A stretch of 64,000 bases of DNA from Emiliania huxleyi CCMP1516 (lineage: Eukaryota > Haptophyta > Isochrysidales > Noelaerhabdaceae), in contig NW_005198965.1 in assembly GCF_000372725.1 (NCBI RefSeq), positions 177,655-241,654 on the forward strand, given 5' to 3'. The translations under genes were made by a program, and so were the position numbers. Below the pieces are notes generated by a model. The model saw nothing but the letters and a program-made list of their open reading frames with translations, did not search any database and was not told the DNA's origin. The stretch's first letter is position 1, and each line of letters starts with the position of its first letter. Of the stretch, positions 10,382 through 21,327 are shown piece after piece.

Positions 10382-11846
10382 CTAAGCCGATCTCACTGCT
10401 GTATGTCGCTCGCGCATAATGGTGTCCCCAGCGCCAGCGCACAGGAGCAGCGGCCCTCCGAGCGGCACCCCGCCGCCCGCCGGCTCGTCGGCCGGCTCGC
10501 GGTAGGAGGAGAGGCTGCCGAGCAGCCTCTCCCGCAGCAGCCGCGCCTCGGCCGCCACGCCACCTCCTCGGCCCGCCGCGCCGCAATCGACTCGCTCCGC
10601 CGAGCACGCGAACCCGAGCGGCCCGCCGCGCTCCACGTCGTACTGCAAGCCGAGCGCGGCGACGGCGGGCTGGAGCGCCCCGGCGACGCGGCAGTGCGAC
10701 TGCCGGCCCTGCTCGGTGGCGAGTTGGCCGTCGCAATACTGCCGCTCGTACTTTGCGTTCGTGCCGCCGTCGACCGCCTCGCCCGCCGCTGCGCCGATCC
10801 AGCGCCGGGTGGCGGCGGGGTCGAGGCCGGCCCCGCCCTCGGAGGCGGGTGCGCCGAGCCACTCTCCCACGGCGGCGAGGCAGCGGCCTACAGGAGGAAG
10901 CTTCCAGGAAAGGTCCGGGAGTCCGGGAGGCCCGCAGGCCCACGGCGGCGAGGCAGCGGCCTGGCGCGTGGGCGAGGTCCTCGTACCGCACCACCCGCGC
11001 GGAGGAGAGGGCGGGCAAGTCGCGCTGCAGCACCGTGTGGGTCAGCGCCCAGTGCAGCACCGCCTCGCCCACCGCCTCGGGCGGCCCGCCGCCGCCGCCG
11101 CCGCCGCCGCACGAGGTGATCCGGTGCTGCGCGAGCGCGACGGCGAGCGGGTGCCGCGTCACCACGAGGAAGGAGGTGCGCGGCGCGAAGAGCGACTGCA
11201 GCAGCCGCGCCGTCAGCATGTTGGTGGGCGTCTTTTCGAGCAGCAGCGGCCGCTCGAGGCCAGCCTCGCCCCAGTAGTAGCCCCACTGGGAGAGCAGCGC
11301 GTCGCGGCTCGCCAGGGAGGCGAGCGGCGACGCCTCCGTCAGGTGGGCGCCCGGGTCGAAGCCGTACCGCCCCACCCCGCGCGCCGGCGGAGAGCCGACC
11401 CGCCGGACGCCGGCGCGGAGGCAGTCCTCGCGCTCGCGCCCGACGCCAAAGGTGGGCATCACAGACTGCAAGAAGGCGCCCTCGGAGAAGTCGCCGTCCG
11501 TCCGCTCGGCAAAGGCGCCCACCTGAGGGTGCAGCCGCAGCAGCCGCCACAGCAGCGTCGTGCCGCCGCGGTGCGGGCCGGCGATGAAGAGGAAGCGGTG
11601 GCGCCGCGCCATCGCCTCGGCCTCGGCGGCGCTCAGCCGGAGCGTCTTGGCCGAGGGCGGCAGCAGCATCATCCAGAGCGAGTAGCGCGACGAGAGCGGC
11701 AGGATCACGGCGCCGATGATTATGGCAGACCCGGCCGCCGCGATCAGCCACGGCAGCAGGTTTGGCCGGCCGCGCCGGCCGACCTTTCGCAGACCATTCT
11801 GCTGCCGCTGCAGTGGCTCGCTCTCCTCGTCGTCCGAGAGCTTCAT
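10382..11846 (-). CDS. Golgi-type membrane sulfotransferase
   Basis: Two exons, 11846-10961 and 10887-10382 (463 residues). A short basic N-tail precedes one membrane segment (LPWLIAAAGSAIIIGAVIL, residues 31-49), as in type II Golgi enzymes. The 5'-phosphosulfate-binding loop of PAPS sulfotransferases is clear (FLFIAGPHRGGTTLLWRLL, about residue 85), and the 3'-phosphate site fits FLVVTRHPLAVALAQHR. It would move sulfate from PAPS to a sugar or other luminal acceptor; the acceptor is unknown. A (GCC)n run encodes a nine-Gly loop. The only intron is 73 bp, GC-AG, and is flanked by a perfect 24-bp direct repeat spanning the splice sites. Unspliced, it would shift the frame. Confidence 0.75.
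10866..10962 (-). repeat. 24-bp direct repeat, 73 bp apart, bounding a GC-AG intron
   Basis: Identical 24-mers at 10866-10889 and 10939-10962. On the minus strand each contains AG|GC, and splicing from the first to the second removes exactly one 73-bp unit (10960-10888), restoring the sulfotransferase frame. Confidence 0.85.
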
Positions 11847-12479
11847 GCGGGAGGCGGCGGTGGGTTGTCGACCGCGTGACAGGCTCGCGTGGCTATCGAC
11901 ACTGGCGGCCGGCGACCGGGGGGGGGGGGGATATCAAGCGCGAAACGAGAAAAAGAATTAGGCGGCCGAGCTGCGACGGGAGATCGAGCGCCACAGCTTG
12001 GGTAAGACGGGGCGGCTCATGACGATGGACGAACTGGCAGCACTGTCCGACACACCTCATCTTTGCGAGGCCCCTTCCTTGCGATATTCTTCTACCCGTA
12101 CGACTCGGAACACGAATGTGACAGGACCATCGGGTCCTTCAGCCACCAAAGCGGGATCACCCGAGAGCAGCTGAGCCTGCCTCTGGCCTCGCCTCCCTCT
12201 CCTTCAGGCATTCGTGGCATCCTATGGGTCGTCCAGAGTATCGACCTCTGGCTTGTCAGCCGCCCCACCGAGGGCACCATGAAGTACAGCGATCGCCACC
12301 TCGCTGGCATCTGCTGGCCTCTCCGCAGGCCCCCCCGACCGCGTCGAACTCATCGGCGCGGGCTCTCTCGGCCGGGACCGGCCCCAGCTTCGGCTGAGGG
12401 CTGACAAGCTGCCGAGCCCAAATCACTGTGGCGTCGTGATTTCTTGTTGGTTTCCTAAAATCTCTCTCATGTGCACCGC
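11847..12479. other. No supported gene
   Basis: A frame at 12063-12404 (+) is open for 113 codons but has no recognisable motif. A G-tract lies at about 11920-11930. I see nothing else. Confidence 0.4.
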
Positions 12480-14580
12480 TCAGGAAGTCTCGTAGCGCAT
12501 CCTTCCGTGCTCAAGTTGGGTGACGTGGCGCCGCTCCCGAAAGACCTCGAACGGGCGCGCCCAGTAACGTGCCTGGATGCGATATACAAGGTGGTCGATG
12601 CGGCGATAGCACGAGGCGTCCTCTGAGTCGTTGTCCCCGAGGTGTGCTGTCGCCACCGCGTCGGCGTAAGCGTTGCAGGCTATTCCCACATGTGCTGGCA
12701 CCCACATGAAGACCACCGCCTCTAGCTTCGATCTATAGTGTAAGCGATCGCCTCCAGGAGCCCGCCTCTCTCCCACGTCCCAGTCCCTCAGGCCTTCTGG
12801 TATCCCTTTGCGGTGCGCATTCTCAATCTGCTGCAGCGCGGGTTTTTGCAGTCGCATAGCACTAAGCACCTCCGCGATTGCGCATTGCTCGCGCTCGCCA
12901 TTTTGCGTAAGTATGCGAGTATCGCGTACATCTCCGCGTCTATCGGCTCCCACATGTTCGGCAGCTTTCCTCCCCACATTCCCGCCCCAAACGCTGTCCG
13001 TATCTCCCCTTCTTCGCAGGGTCCGATTCCGTTGGGATCCTTTACCTGTGCGTCTCCCGGGACGCTCTTTCCGAATCGTGTCGGTCCTTCGAACACGCCG
13101 TACGCCACCCTAGGGTTCGGCACGTACTTTCCATCCTCCGCCATTTTGTCCTCACGGTCCTTTCCTCCGTCCGTCGCCGCAAAGTGTGTGAACTGGTGTG
13201 AGACGTGCAACGCGAGGCATGTCTGCGCTACCTTCACGTTCAGGGCTCGTCCCTTCCCCGACCGCAGCGGCTCGCTGTCTTTTCCCATCTTAATTCGCTT
13301 TCCGTTGCCGTCCGTCAGCTCTCCCCCCGTCTCAAATTCGTCGTATCTGAGCAAGAAGCGCGTGAGGGGGTCCTCCTGTAGCTCCCCTACTCTGATCGCG
13401 CTCGCCCCGTGTCCGTGCCCCACAAACAGCTCGTAGTCTTCTTTCTTCCAGTTTATGAGTCTCTGGGGCGCCCCCTCTGGGAACAACGTCTCATCCGCCC
13501 CGAGGCTCCCCTCCTGTCGCTCCCTCTCCTGTCTCTCCATCATCTTTCTCACCGCGTCCTTCGTGATCTTATTTTGCTCGGGTATCTCCTCCTCCCATGT
13601 CGCGTTCGTATCGAGGCCCGGGGTCCCCTCTAGCTTTATCACTCGCTGGTCCCCTTCCTCTCTTGACCCCAGGTGCGTGCCGCTGTCTTGCGCCGGTTTC
13701 TTCCCTCCGAGGTAGGAGCGTCCTGGCCTTCCCCTCCACTCGGATGTCCATCCTGGTTCGCCCTTCTTCAAACGTGTGTTCTGTCATGTTGGGTGCGCTT
13801 GTGCACACCCCGTTTACCTCCCTGCTGTATTCAATGAATCGGTCGAGCACATCGCTCCACGACGGATCATTACTCTTTCCGTCGCATGTCTCTAGTGCTC
13901 TGTCCGCTTGCGCTGCCTCCGGCCCGTGTCCTGCGCTCCCTAGCCGCCTGCGGTGCTCTAGCCACTCTCGGAAGGACGCCGCTTTCCATCCCACGCCTTG
14001 CGCATGTATTAGCTCCCGTTCCCATGTGCTAGCGAGCTCACCGACATATATCCTACGCTCTCCATCTTATCGTGCCACACCCAACTGTCGCTCTGCTCAC
14101 CTTCCCATTCGCACAGGTACTTCCATCCGTGACCGTCCTCCTCCCTGCCCCCCCCATAGCAGGTCGGCGCCTTCCTTGCTGCCTTCACCTTCAGTACCCT
14201 GTTGGGCTCCCTCCATCCCGTCTCCTGTCCGTGTGCGCTCTGATCTGTTACCGCCCACTTCCACTCCTTCGCAGCTGCTCCCACTCTGGTCGGTTCAGCT
14301 GCTCCGCCAGCCTCTTGTATTCGCTATGTTCCGTCGTGTTGTCTTTGAGGCCATAGACTCGCTTCATTTGCGGCCACGTCAACAGACAACACTTCCCCGG
14401 TGCCCCGTTGTGACACGTCCGACCATGTCGCTATCCCCTGCTTGGCTAGGTTGCGTGCGAAGTCGCATGCGAGGTCTCTGTTATTCCAGCCGTGACGCCT
14501 TGTCTCGAAGAGGAGCGGGCCCGACGCTCTCTTTCGCCTCTCGAGCCCTGGAGGCCCTGGGCGTTCACAGCTAAATTCTT
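12480..14580 (-). mobile_element. Decayed retroelement with RNase H and a chromo-like segment
   Basis: Reading leftwards, several frames in succession look like one broken polyprotein. First come a Trp-rich segment and YLCEWEG..DSWVW, which resembles a chromodomain. Then, at about 13190-12600, an RNase H-type series: ATDGG, DAEMYAILAYL, RRCLVLCD and WVPAHVGIACNAYADAV, matching the D-E-D-D order of RNase HI. The frame changes near 14005, 13770 and 12836. Base composition is less GC-rich than the flanking genes. No reverse transcriptase core is evident, so the class (probably non-LTR) is uncertain. Confidence 0.55.
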
Positions 14581-14590
14581 TCGCTTCGAC

Positions 14591-15000
14591 CAGGTGGCGT
14601 TTATTTTTGCTTGGGCGGCACTCATGCCGGGGTAGGTAGGGTAGGTCTGGGCCCTCCCGTCGGGTTTTTCCCTCTCTTCAAGCTGAAATTTTCACAGCAG
14701 AAAAAGAAATTTTCCGCGGAAATCACGATGTCAACACTCCCCAAATGGGTGATCTGATGCTTGTAGGGCTTGAGAGTGGCCTCCCATGTCACAAGAAGGA
14801 CTGTGGATGCAGGAGAGTACCACCAACCATCACTCTAGTTGGTATAGTACCCCACCTTCACCCATCGAGTGATTTCTTTTTTAGTTTCCCATAAGTAGGG
14901 TAGGTAGGTAGGTAGGTAGGTAGGGGCACCGCAGGGGCCGGCCAGGGTTTTTGCAGAATTTCAGCATGAGTGCCGCCCAAGCAAAAATAAACGCCACCTG
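14591..15000. mobile_element. MITE-like element, 410 bp
   Basis: Perfect 36-bp terminal inverted repeats at 14591-14626 and 14965-15000, beginning CAGGTGGCG. The element is flanked by the 7-bp direct repeat CTTCGAC at 14584-14590 and 15001-15007, which reads as a target-site duplication. The interior has short GTAGG tandem runs and no coding potential. The superfamily is not assigned. Confidence 0.85.
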
Positions 15001-15007
15001 CTTCGAC

Positions 15008-15969
15008 GGCACACCGGCGGGTTCATCATGCAGTCCTCGCCGGTGGAGAGCTCGCCGGTCCACGCAGGAGGCAGATACGCTGGCTGCGCTGGCGCCGCGA
15101 GCGTGCGGCTCGACGTGATCTTCGACCAGCACCGCATCCCATCGCCTCGCCGGCCCGAAGCACCGGTGGCGGCGCCAGGCATGGCCGGCCTCACGTCAGT
15201 GGAGGCGGCTCGCATGCCCGCAGGCCGCAGCAGCGTCGGCAGCCTCGGCGCCAAGCACATGGCGGGCTCTCTTGTGCATGCGGCCGAGGCAAAGGAAGAC
15301 ACGTCGGTGGAGTTTCGACGGCCCCTGTCCGCACGCTCGTCGCTCGGGGACCGCGCCTACCACGGCTCGCTCGACGCGGCGCTCCACCCAAGGCCAGGCG
15401 CGTCGAGCGTCGCGCATCTCGCCGCAACCGCCTCACCTCCCATATTCCCGCCTCGTCCGCACGCTGCAGGGACCGACTCGACGGCACTGCTCGTGCCGTC
15501 AACGCTCGCGGCTCTGCCAGCGACGGCGCTGCCGGGCGGCGGCGGGGATGCTGCAGCACGTGGATGCGGCCGCGCACACTTCCCTCCCCCCGCAAGCAGC
15601 CTCGGGGTCGGCATGGCTGCGCTCGAAGCGCCCGCTGCCACCGCCGGCGAAGCTTGCGCGGCGCCAGCGCACGGCTCCTCGCGCCGCGCCTCCGCCGCTG
15701 CGCGCGCCTCTTCGATCTTTAGCGACTCGAGTTACCCCGGTGCTCGGCAGCGCCAGCACGCCCCTCTCCCACCTCGCGCTCAGCCTCGCCTCGCCCACCC
15801 CCCACCCCCCCGTCCATAGAGCCGCCTCCCGTGGGCGTGCCGTCGGGCCGACCGCTGCGTGCGCGCTCGCCTGCTCCGCCGCGCTCGACCTCGCCGCCAC
15901 TCGCGCTGCGCGGGCCGCATGCGTCGGCAGTGGCCCACGAACCAGGTTAGCCTGGAGTTCCTGCTCCTC
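15008..15969. other. Unassigned stretch; weak ORF
   Basis: An open frame 15028-15819 (+, 263 codons) begins 20 bp after the MITE. It is Ala/Pro/Ser-rich without a known domain. The opposite strand is also open as a tail of the broken sigma-factor copy. GC-rich DNA gives long spurious frames, so neither is called. Confidence 0.25.
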
Positions 15970-16616
15970 CGCCAGCTCCTCGCGCGTCGCCGTCCACCGG
16001 CGCAGCATCTTCATGTCGAGCGCGAGCCCCTGCTCCTCCTCGGGGGTGAGGCGGCTCCGTATCCGCTCGGCCACCTCCTCCGCCGCGGGCCGCTCCGGCA
16101 TCTGCAGCACCGAGGCATCACACATGGCGATGGACCTCGCAGAGGCGCAGGCTCGGCCCGGCCGGCCACGGCGCGCAAAATTGGAACCGGCGGCGACGAG
16201 AGGAGCGCCGCGGGCGACGGCTGGACGCCGAAAAGAGCTGCCGCTATCAACATGGCGCAGCGACACCGCCGAGAAGCGAGATGCAGAAGCGGGCTGCAAA
16301 AGAGCACCTCTGGCTTGATCGGCAGCTCTGAGCTCGAAACCCCAGGGCTTCGACGACATACTTGAGAATATAAAGAAAATCATCAGGCATTAAATCACGC
16401 GAGCGGGAGGCATCACCATGCGGAATAGACGATACACAGACGAACACACACACGTCACACCGCGCCACTCTCACAAGCTCGCTCACCTACTAATATTTAA
16501 CATCCACTTAGAAGCGGACTTCTTCACGATTTGAGCGCGTCGCGCCCAGCGGCTGGAGAGTGGACTCCCCCTCCCCGGCGCCGCCGGCAGGGCCCGCCGG
16601 CAGGGTCACGGCTCGG
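15970..16616 (-). pseudogene. Broken copy of the 5' end of the sigma-factor gene
   Basis: An inverted, high-identity copy of 19330-19985: upstream DNA, transcript leader, presequence and the first part of exon 1 (VLQMPERPAAEEVAERIRS, then TATREELAE). Homology stops after the ELAE codons near 15970 and unrelated sequence follows. A net 13-bp deletion in the presequence shifts the original start out of frame with the conserved part, so the copy cannot make the original protein. It begins right at the stop codon of the RCC-reductase-like gene. Confidence 0.8.
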
Positions 16617-17567
16617 TCAGGGCAGCTCGCCGCAGAGCAGGTTCTTGGTGCGCGCGAACGCTTCCGCCCCAAAGACGCGCGCGCGGTTCGCATTGTCGGG
16701 CGACGAGTCCGCGGCGACCCGCCGGATCACCGCGTCCCGCCGCGCAATCTCCGCGGCCCTCGGCGGCGGGACCTCGTCCGCCGCGTCGACAAAGCCGGAC
16801 CACTGCGCCGCCAGCTCGCGCACGGCGGAGGCCGCCGCCTCCATGTTTGCCTCCGTGCCGTCGAAAAAGTAGCGCAGCCCCGACGGCGCCTGCGCGCCGC
16901 GCGCGTACGCCGAGTCGGAGACGTATGCTTCAAAGGCTGGGTCGGCGGCCATGGCGAAGAAGCGGTCGTTGAAGGGGGCGTAGTACCTCTCCGCGTACGC
17001 CGCGTCCGTGTCCGTGTCCACGCGCGGCACGAGCTCGAGCCGCAGGAAGACGCGGTCCGGGTTGACGGCCGAGCCGGACCCAAAGTAGAGCGTGAAGTTG
17101 GGCACGTCGACGCTCTCGCGCGGCCAGAGCGAGATGCCGCAAAAGTAGGCGCCGAGCGGTGCGTTGAGCGTGCGGTAGCGGGTGCCGTACGACAGGCGGC
17201 CCGGATCCACCAGCCGCACGTACGAGGCAGCCGTGTCGGCCAACTTGCCGAGCATCTCGCGCTGCTCCTCAGGGACCGCCTCCGGGTCGTCGGGGCCGGC
17301 TGCGACGAAGGCCTCCAGCTCACCGCCGTAGGCGCTCGCGTCCACGCTCGCACCGGGGACGGTCGCCTGCACCGCCTCGTCCACAATGCTCCAGCAGCGA
17401 GCGTACAGCCCCGCCTGCACCGGCGGCGCCGCGGCGGCGTACCGGCTGAAGAGGTCGTCGGCCGAGCCGTGCGCCGCCAGCGCGGGTGCGCCGAGCCGAA
17501 GCGATGGGCACGGGATAGGAGAGACGCGCAAATCAGGCGCCACGAGGGGGCCGAACAGCAAACACAT
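16617..17567 (-). CDS. Red chlorophyll catabolite reductase-like protein
   Basis: Single exon, 316 residues. The central part matches the pattern I know for RCC reductase: a strand with PNFTLYFGS, then RVFLRLELVPRVDTDTDA, AERYYAPFNDR and SGLRYFFDG. RCC reductase opens chlorophyll breakdown products in plastids and is related to ferredoxin-dependent bilin reductases. The N-terminus (MCLLFGPLVAP, Pro/Arg/Leu-rich) could be a targeting sequence. No cofactor is expected because the family uses ferredoxin. Bilin reductase is the main alternative. It lies between the two arms of the inverted sigma-gene duplication; its stop codon abuts one arm. Confidence 0.55.
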   Translation of the reverse strand: MCLLFGPLVAPDLRVSPIPCPSLRLGAPALAAHGSADDLFSRYAAAAPPVQAGLYARCWSIVDEAVQATVPGASVDASAYGGELEAFVAAGPDDPEAVPEEQREMLGKLADTAASYVRLVDPGRLSYGTRYRTLNAPLGAYFCGISLWPRESVDVPNFTLYFGSGSAVNPDRVFLRLELVPRVDTDTDAAYAERYYAPFNDRFFAMAADPAFEAYVSDSAYARGAQAPSGLRYFFDGTEANMEAAASAVRELAAQWSGFVDAADEVPPPRAAEIARRDAVIRRVAADSSPDNANRARVFGAEAFARTKNLLCGELP

Positions 17568-18554
17568 GATGGTTGTGTAAGTGTACCGCGAAAAAACGGA
17601 AAAGAAAAAAGCACGCGCGCCAAGAGCCTAGGTAGGTGCGGATCGGCAAGGCGCAACGATCTTTTTGCCTTATTATATCATCCTTGGGTTGTGATCTAAG
17701 AACTTGAAAGCAACCACGCACCACAGGGGGCGCACAGCAGCACGGATAGCCCTTCCTCTCTATAAATATATACGCGCGACCTCCCGCGAGCGCGGCGGGA
17801 TCGGAATTGCGGCCGGAGGGAAGGGCGAGCCGCCGCCGCCGCCGCCATACCATCAGCGACGACGACTGCGGCTCGCCCCAAACGCCAGGCGCTGGATCGG
17901 CAGTAGGGCTCGGGCGGCGCAGCGTAGGCCTCGAGCCACACGAGTCGCCGACAACCCCCCTCATCGACGTGAAGGCCGCTCTCGCCGCCGGCCGATGCAC
18001 GCTGCGCCGCCCCCGCACCAGCGACACTGGCCGCGGCTCGCCGCCACGCGCCGGCTCGGAAGAGGGGCTGTCGACAGCGCAGCAGAGCGGCACGCCTCGT
18101 CATTCGAGCAGCACCAGCCCCCCTCTTCGACGTGACGGCCGCTCTCGGAGCCGGCCGGTGCGCGCTCGACCCACGCCCCCCCTCGCACCCCCCCGACCCC
18201 CCTGCGCGGCGCCCCCTTCCACTGCGCGCCGGCTCGAGCGCCTATTGCCATCTCTCTCCCAAATCGCGACTTTCGAGCGCAGTGCGTGCGCCCCACACGT
18301 CACGCGCGCGCAGGAGAGCTTGCGGCAGAGCAGTACCGTATACTCGCCGGAGGCATCGCGCCGAAAATCCCGCGCATTCCACCCCAACAGAGGCTGCAGG
18401 AGGCAGATGGCCAATAGCGACGATCGTTACGAAATGTTGCCTCTCCGGGAGCTCTGCAAGCGCTGTCTTGGGTGGTCAGGGCGGCCGCCTTATCGTCGGC
18501 CCTGGATGTGCGGTTGATGACTGCACTCCAAGTGCTCCAAGTGACTCAGCTAGC
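17568..18554. other. Low-complexity stretch with a diverged duplication
   Basis: Two related segments about 163 bp apart (near 17957 and 18120) share a CGACGTGA.GGCCGCTCTCG-like core followed by a GCCGGCC block. Frames here are Arg/Pro/Ser-rich and not convincing. A TATA-like TATAAATATATA lies at 17761-17772, about 190 bp upstream of the RCC-reductase-like gene's start on the opposite strand. Confidence 0.35.
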
Positions 18555-18776
18555 GGAGGAGGTGAGGGAGACAAGCTGACTCGGCCTCTGCGAGTTGTTG
18601 AGTGGTGTCGGGGCACACACGGGCTCGCCGGGGCGCGGGGGCAGACCCACTGCGGCGGCAACCTGACCATCATGCATGAATTGCGACAAGGAGGACCACG
18701 CCTCCCCGGAGAGACGGCCCGACCTCCCGAGGAGGGGCGGCGGCGGGACGATTTAATGTCGCCGCCCCCGCCCGGG
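18555..18776 (+). repeat. Dispersed repeat A, copy 2
   Basis: Counterpart of 6903-7185, same orientation and block order, without the extra 90-bp segment. No coding potential. Confidence 0.6.
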
Positions 18777-19329
18777 AAAACCTCGGCCGGGCCGTCGCGC
18801 GTCGGCGCTCTCGGAGCCAGCTCGGAGAAGCCTGCGATTTCGGCCCGGGGTTGTGCGTTTAGAGAGAGAGATTTTTGAAGACCAACAAGAAATCACGACT
18901 GTCACTTGCCTCTTGCGTTTATGTGAAGAACTTTTCGTACAAGAGAAAGTCCATCCAAGTTGCGATTTTTAGCAATACCATTATGTGATGTTACAGGTGG
19001 GTTAAGAGGGAGATGTGCGCGAGCTGCGGGACCGCCGGGACGGCGGGCGGGTGATTGCGACGCGCCGCCAATACCAAACAACTCTATGCCTGCTCTATGC
19101 CGGGGCCAAACGTCAATCTACAGGGGCTATACGCCGGTGCTACTGCTCTGTGCCTCCGCGATGGCCTCGTCGTCGGCCGACCTTGCAGGACCAAGCCCTC
19201 CAAGGGGCGGCGAGCCCTCCGCGGTCCGGTCGAGCCGCCCGTCCCTCCGCCCAATCCAGCCGCTGGCTGGGCGCGACAGCCGGACACCCCGGACACGCAA
19301 AGAGTGCAGACACTTTTGACTCTTTGAGT
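18777..19329. other. No supported gene
   Basis: An AT-richer patch (18880-19000) lies inside otherwise GC-rich DNA. Open frames are short and without motifs. Confidence 0.4.
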
Positions 19330-19985
19330 GGCGCTGCCGGCGGCGCCGAGCCGTGACCCTGCCGGCGGCGCCGGGGAGGGGAGTCCACTCTCCAGCCGCT
19401 GGGCGCGACGCGCTCAAATCGTGTAAAGTCCACTTCTAAGTGGATGTTAAATATTAGTAGGTGAGCGAGCTTGTGAGAGTGGCGCGGTGTGACGTGTGTG
19501 TGTGTTCGTCTGTGTATCGTCTATTCCGCATGGTGATGCCTCCCGGTGCTCGCGTGATTTTCTTTATATTCAAGTATGTCGTCGAAGCCCTGGGGTTTCG
19601 AGCTCAGAGCTGCCGATCAAGCCAAAGGTGCTCTTTTGCAGCCCGCTTCTGCATCTCGCTTCTCGGCGGTGTCGCTGCGCCATGTTGATAGCGGCAGCTC
19701 TTTTTGGCGTCCAGCCGTCGCCCGCGGCGCTCCTCTCGTCGCCGCCGGTTCCAATTTTGCGCGCCGTGGCCGGCCGGGCCGAGCCTGCGCTGCAGCGCAC
19801 TGCCGCTGCGAGGTCCATCGCCATGTGTGATGCCTCGGTGCTGCAGATGCCGGAGCGGCCCGCGGCGGAGGAGGTGGCCGAGCGGATACGGAGCCGCCTC
19901 ACCCCCGAGGAGGAGCAGGGGCTCGCGCTCGACATGAAGATGCTGCGCCGGTGGACGGCGACGCGCGAGGAGCTGGCGGAGCGGC
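19330..19985 (+). repeat. Inverted duplication, intact arm (promoter to exon 1 of sigma gene)
   Basis: Matches 16616-15970 in inverse orientation with a few small indels. It contains a TTAAATATTAG element (19446-19456), about 230 bp upstream of the sigma ATG, that is conserved in both arms and is a candidate core promoter or leader element. Confidence 0.8.
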
Positions 19986-21327
19986 TGCAGAGGGCGCCGA
20001 GCCACTTCGAGTGGTCGGTGGCGATCGGGTTCGTCGGGGACGAGCGCGCCTTTGTGCGCTCGCTCGCGCTGCTCTACCGCCAGCGGGAGCGCCTCATCGT
20101 CTCGAACCTCCCGTTTGTGGCTCACATCGCGCAGCGGTGGGCGGCATCCTCCGAGAGCACCTCTCCCCTCGCCACCCTGCCCCACCACCCGTCTGTGGCA
20201 CAAGCACACGCCCGTCGACACCTCCGCCTCCACTGTGCTCGCGCCGCCCGCGGCACCGCTCGCGGCACCGCCCGCGGCACCGCCCGCCGATTCGTCCTTC
20301 GACGCGCACAGCAGGTACCGGCACTGCGGAGTCCCGATCCAGGACCTGATCCAGGAAGGGACACTGGGGCTGATCTCCGCGGCGGAGCGGTACGACCCGT
20401 CGTACGGCTGCCGCTTCTCCACCTATTCCGTCCACTGGATCCAGATGCGGATCGGACGCCTCGCCTCCACCTCCTCGCGCCTCATCCGCCTGCCGGTGCC
20501 GCCTGCCCGCCATGCCGCGCCACCCACCCCTCGGCTGGATCACCGCCGAAAACCCAACCCCTCCACCCGCGCGCCCTCCACCCAGCACGCCGCCGCCGCC
20601 GCCGCCGCCGCCGCGCTCCGCCTCTCTCGCCCTCCGCCCCTCCTCTGGGCCCGCCTCCAAGCCAGCCGCCGCCTCGCCGCAGGTGCGCGCGGGCGAGCGG
20701 CTGCGACGCGTCAAGCAGCTGCGCAACCTCTTCATGCTGCGCGAGGGGCGGTGGCCGAGCGACGGCGAGCTTGCCGAGGCGGCCGAGATCACCGAGGGGC
20801 AGCTGCAGACCGCCCTCCGCTCCGGCCTCGACACCGTCTCGCTGGAGGCGCAGATGCCTGCCGGCGGGGCGTCTGGGCGCGGGTCGGCGACGCTGACCGA
20901 CATGCTTCCGGCGCCGGAGGGGTGCGACCCCGCGGACGCGCTGGCGGCGCGCGACTTGCGCGCGCTGCTGAAGCAGTCCCTCGCCGGCCTGCTCGACCCG
21001 CGCGACGCGAAGATGATGGAGCTACTCTACGCGCTCGACGAGGGCGAGGGGCGGAGGACGGCGGAGGAGGTGGGGGTCCTCTTCTCTGTGTCGGCGCGGG
21101 AGGCGCGCGCTCCTCCCTCGCAACCCATGCATCCCACCCCAGCCCTCCCGACAACCCCGCCGGCCCCTCCTCTGCCCCTCTCCGCCCCTGCTCGCCCCCC
21201 TCTCTTGCCTCCCCGATCCGCCGCCCTGCGGACACCGCAGGTGCGGAGAATCGAGGCCAAGTGCCTCCGCAAGCTGCAGGACCAGCGGCAGCTCGTCGTG
21301 CGGCTCCGCACCTACCTCGAGTCTTGA
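19682..21327 (+). CDS. Sigma-70 type RNA polymerase sigma factor, probably plastid
   Basis: Exons 19682-20136, 20315-20495, 20683-21102 and 21241-21327 (380 residues); phases agree. Introns are GT-AG, GT-AG and GC-AG. Sigma factors direct the bacterial-type plastid RNA polymerase to promoters. Region 2 is clear across the exon 1/2 joint: VAHIAQR-YRHCGVPIQDLIQEG, GLISAAERYDPSYG, RFSTYSVHWIQMRI and SSRLIRLP. Region 3 follows (LRRVKQLRNLF, then WPSDGELAEAAEI). Region 4 is MELLYALDEGEGR, TAEEVGVLFSVS.RE, then VRRIEAKCLRKL, the helix-turn-helix that reads the -35 box. The hydrophobic, Ala-rich N-terminus (MLIAAALFGVQPSPAALL) fits a plastid targeting sequence. Confidence 0.88.

Noticed and set aside
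9789-11846. 685-residue protein on the minus strand extending through the sulfotransferase intron and past the F-box gene end
   Set aside because: After the intron donor the frame becomes Arg-rich and overlaps the F-box coding strand; the conserved sulfotransferase frame is reached only by splicing.
15028-15819. 263-codon gene next to the MITE
   Set aside because: No motif, low-complexity composition, and both strands are open; not enough support.
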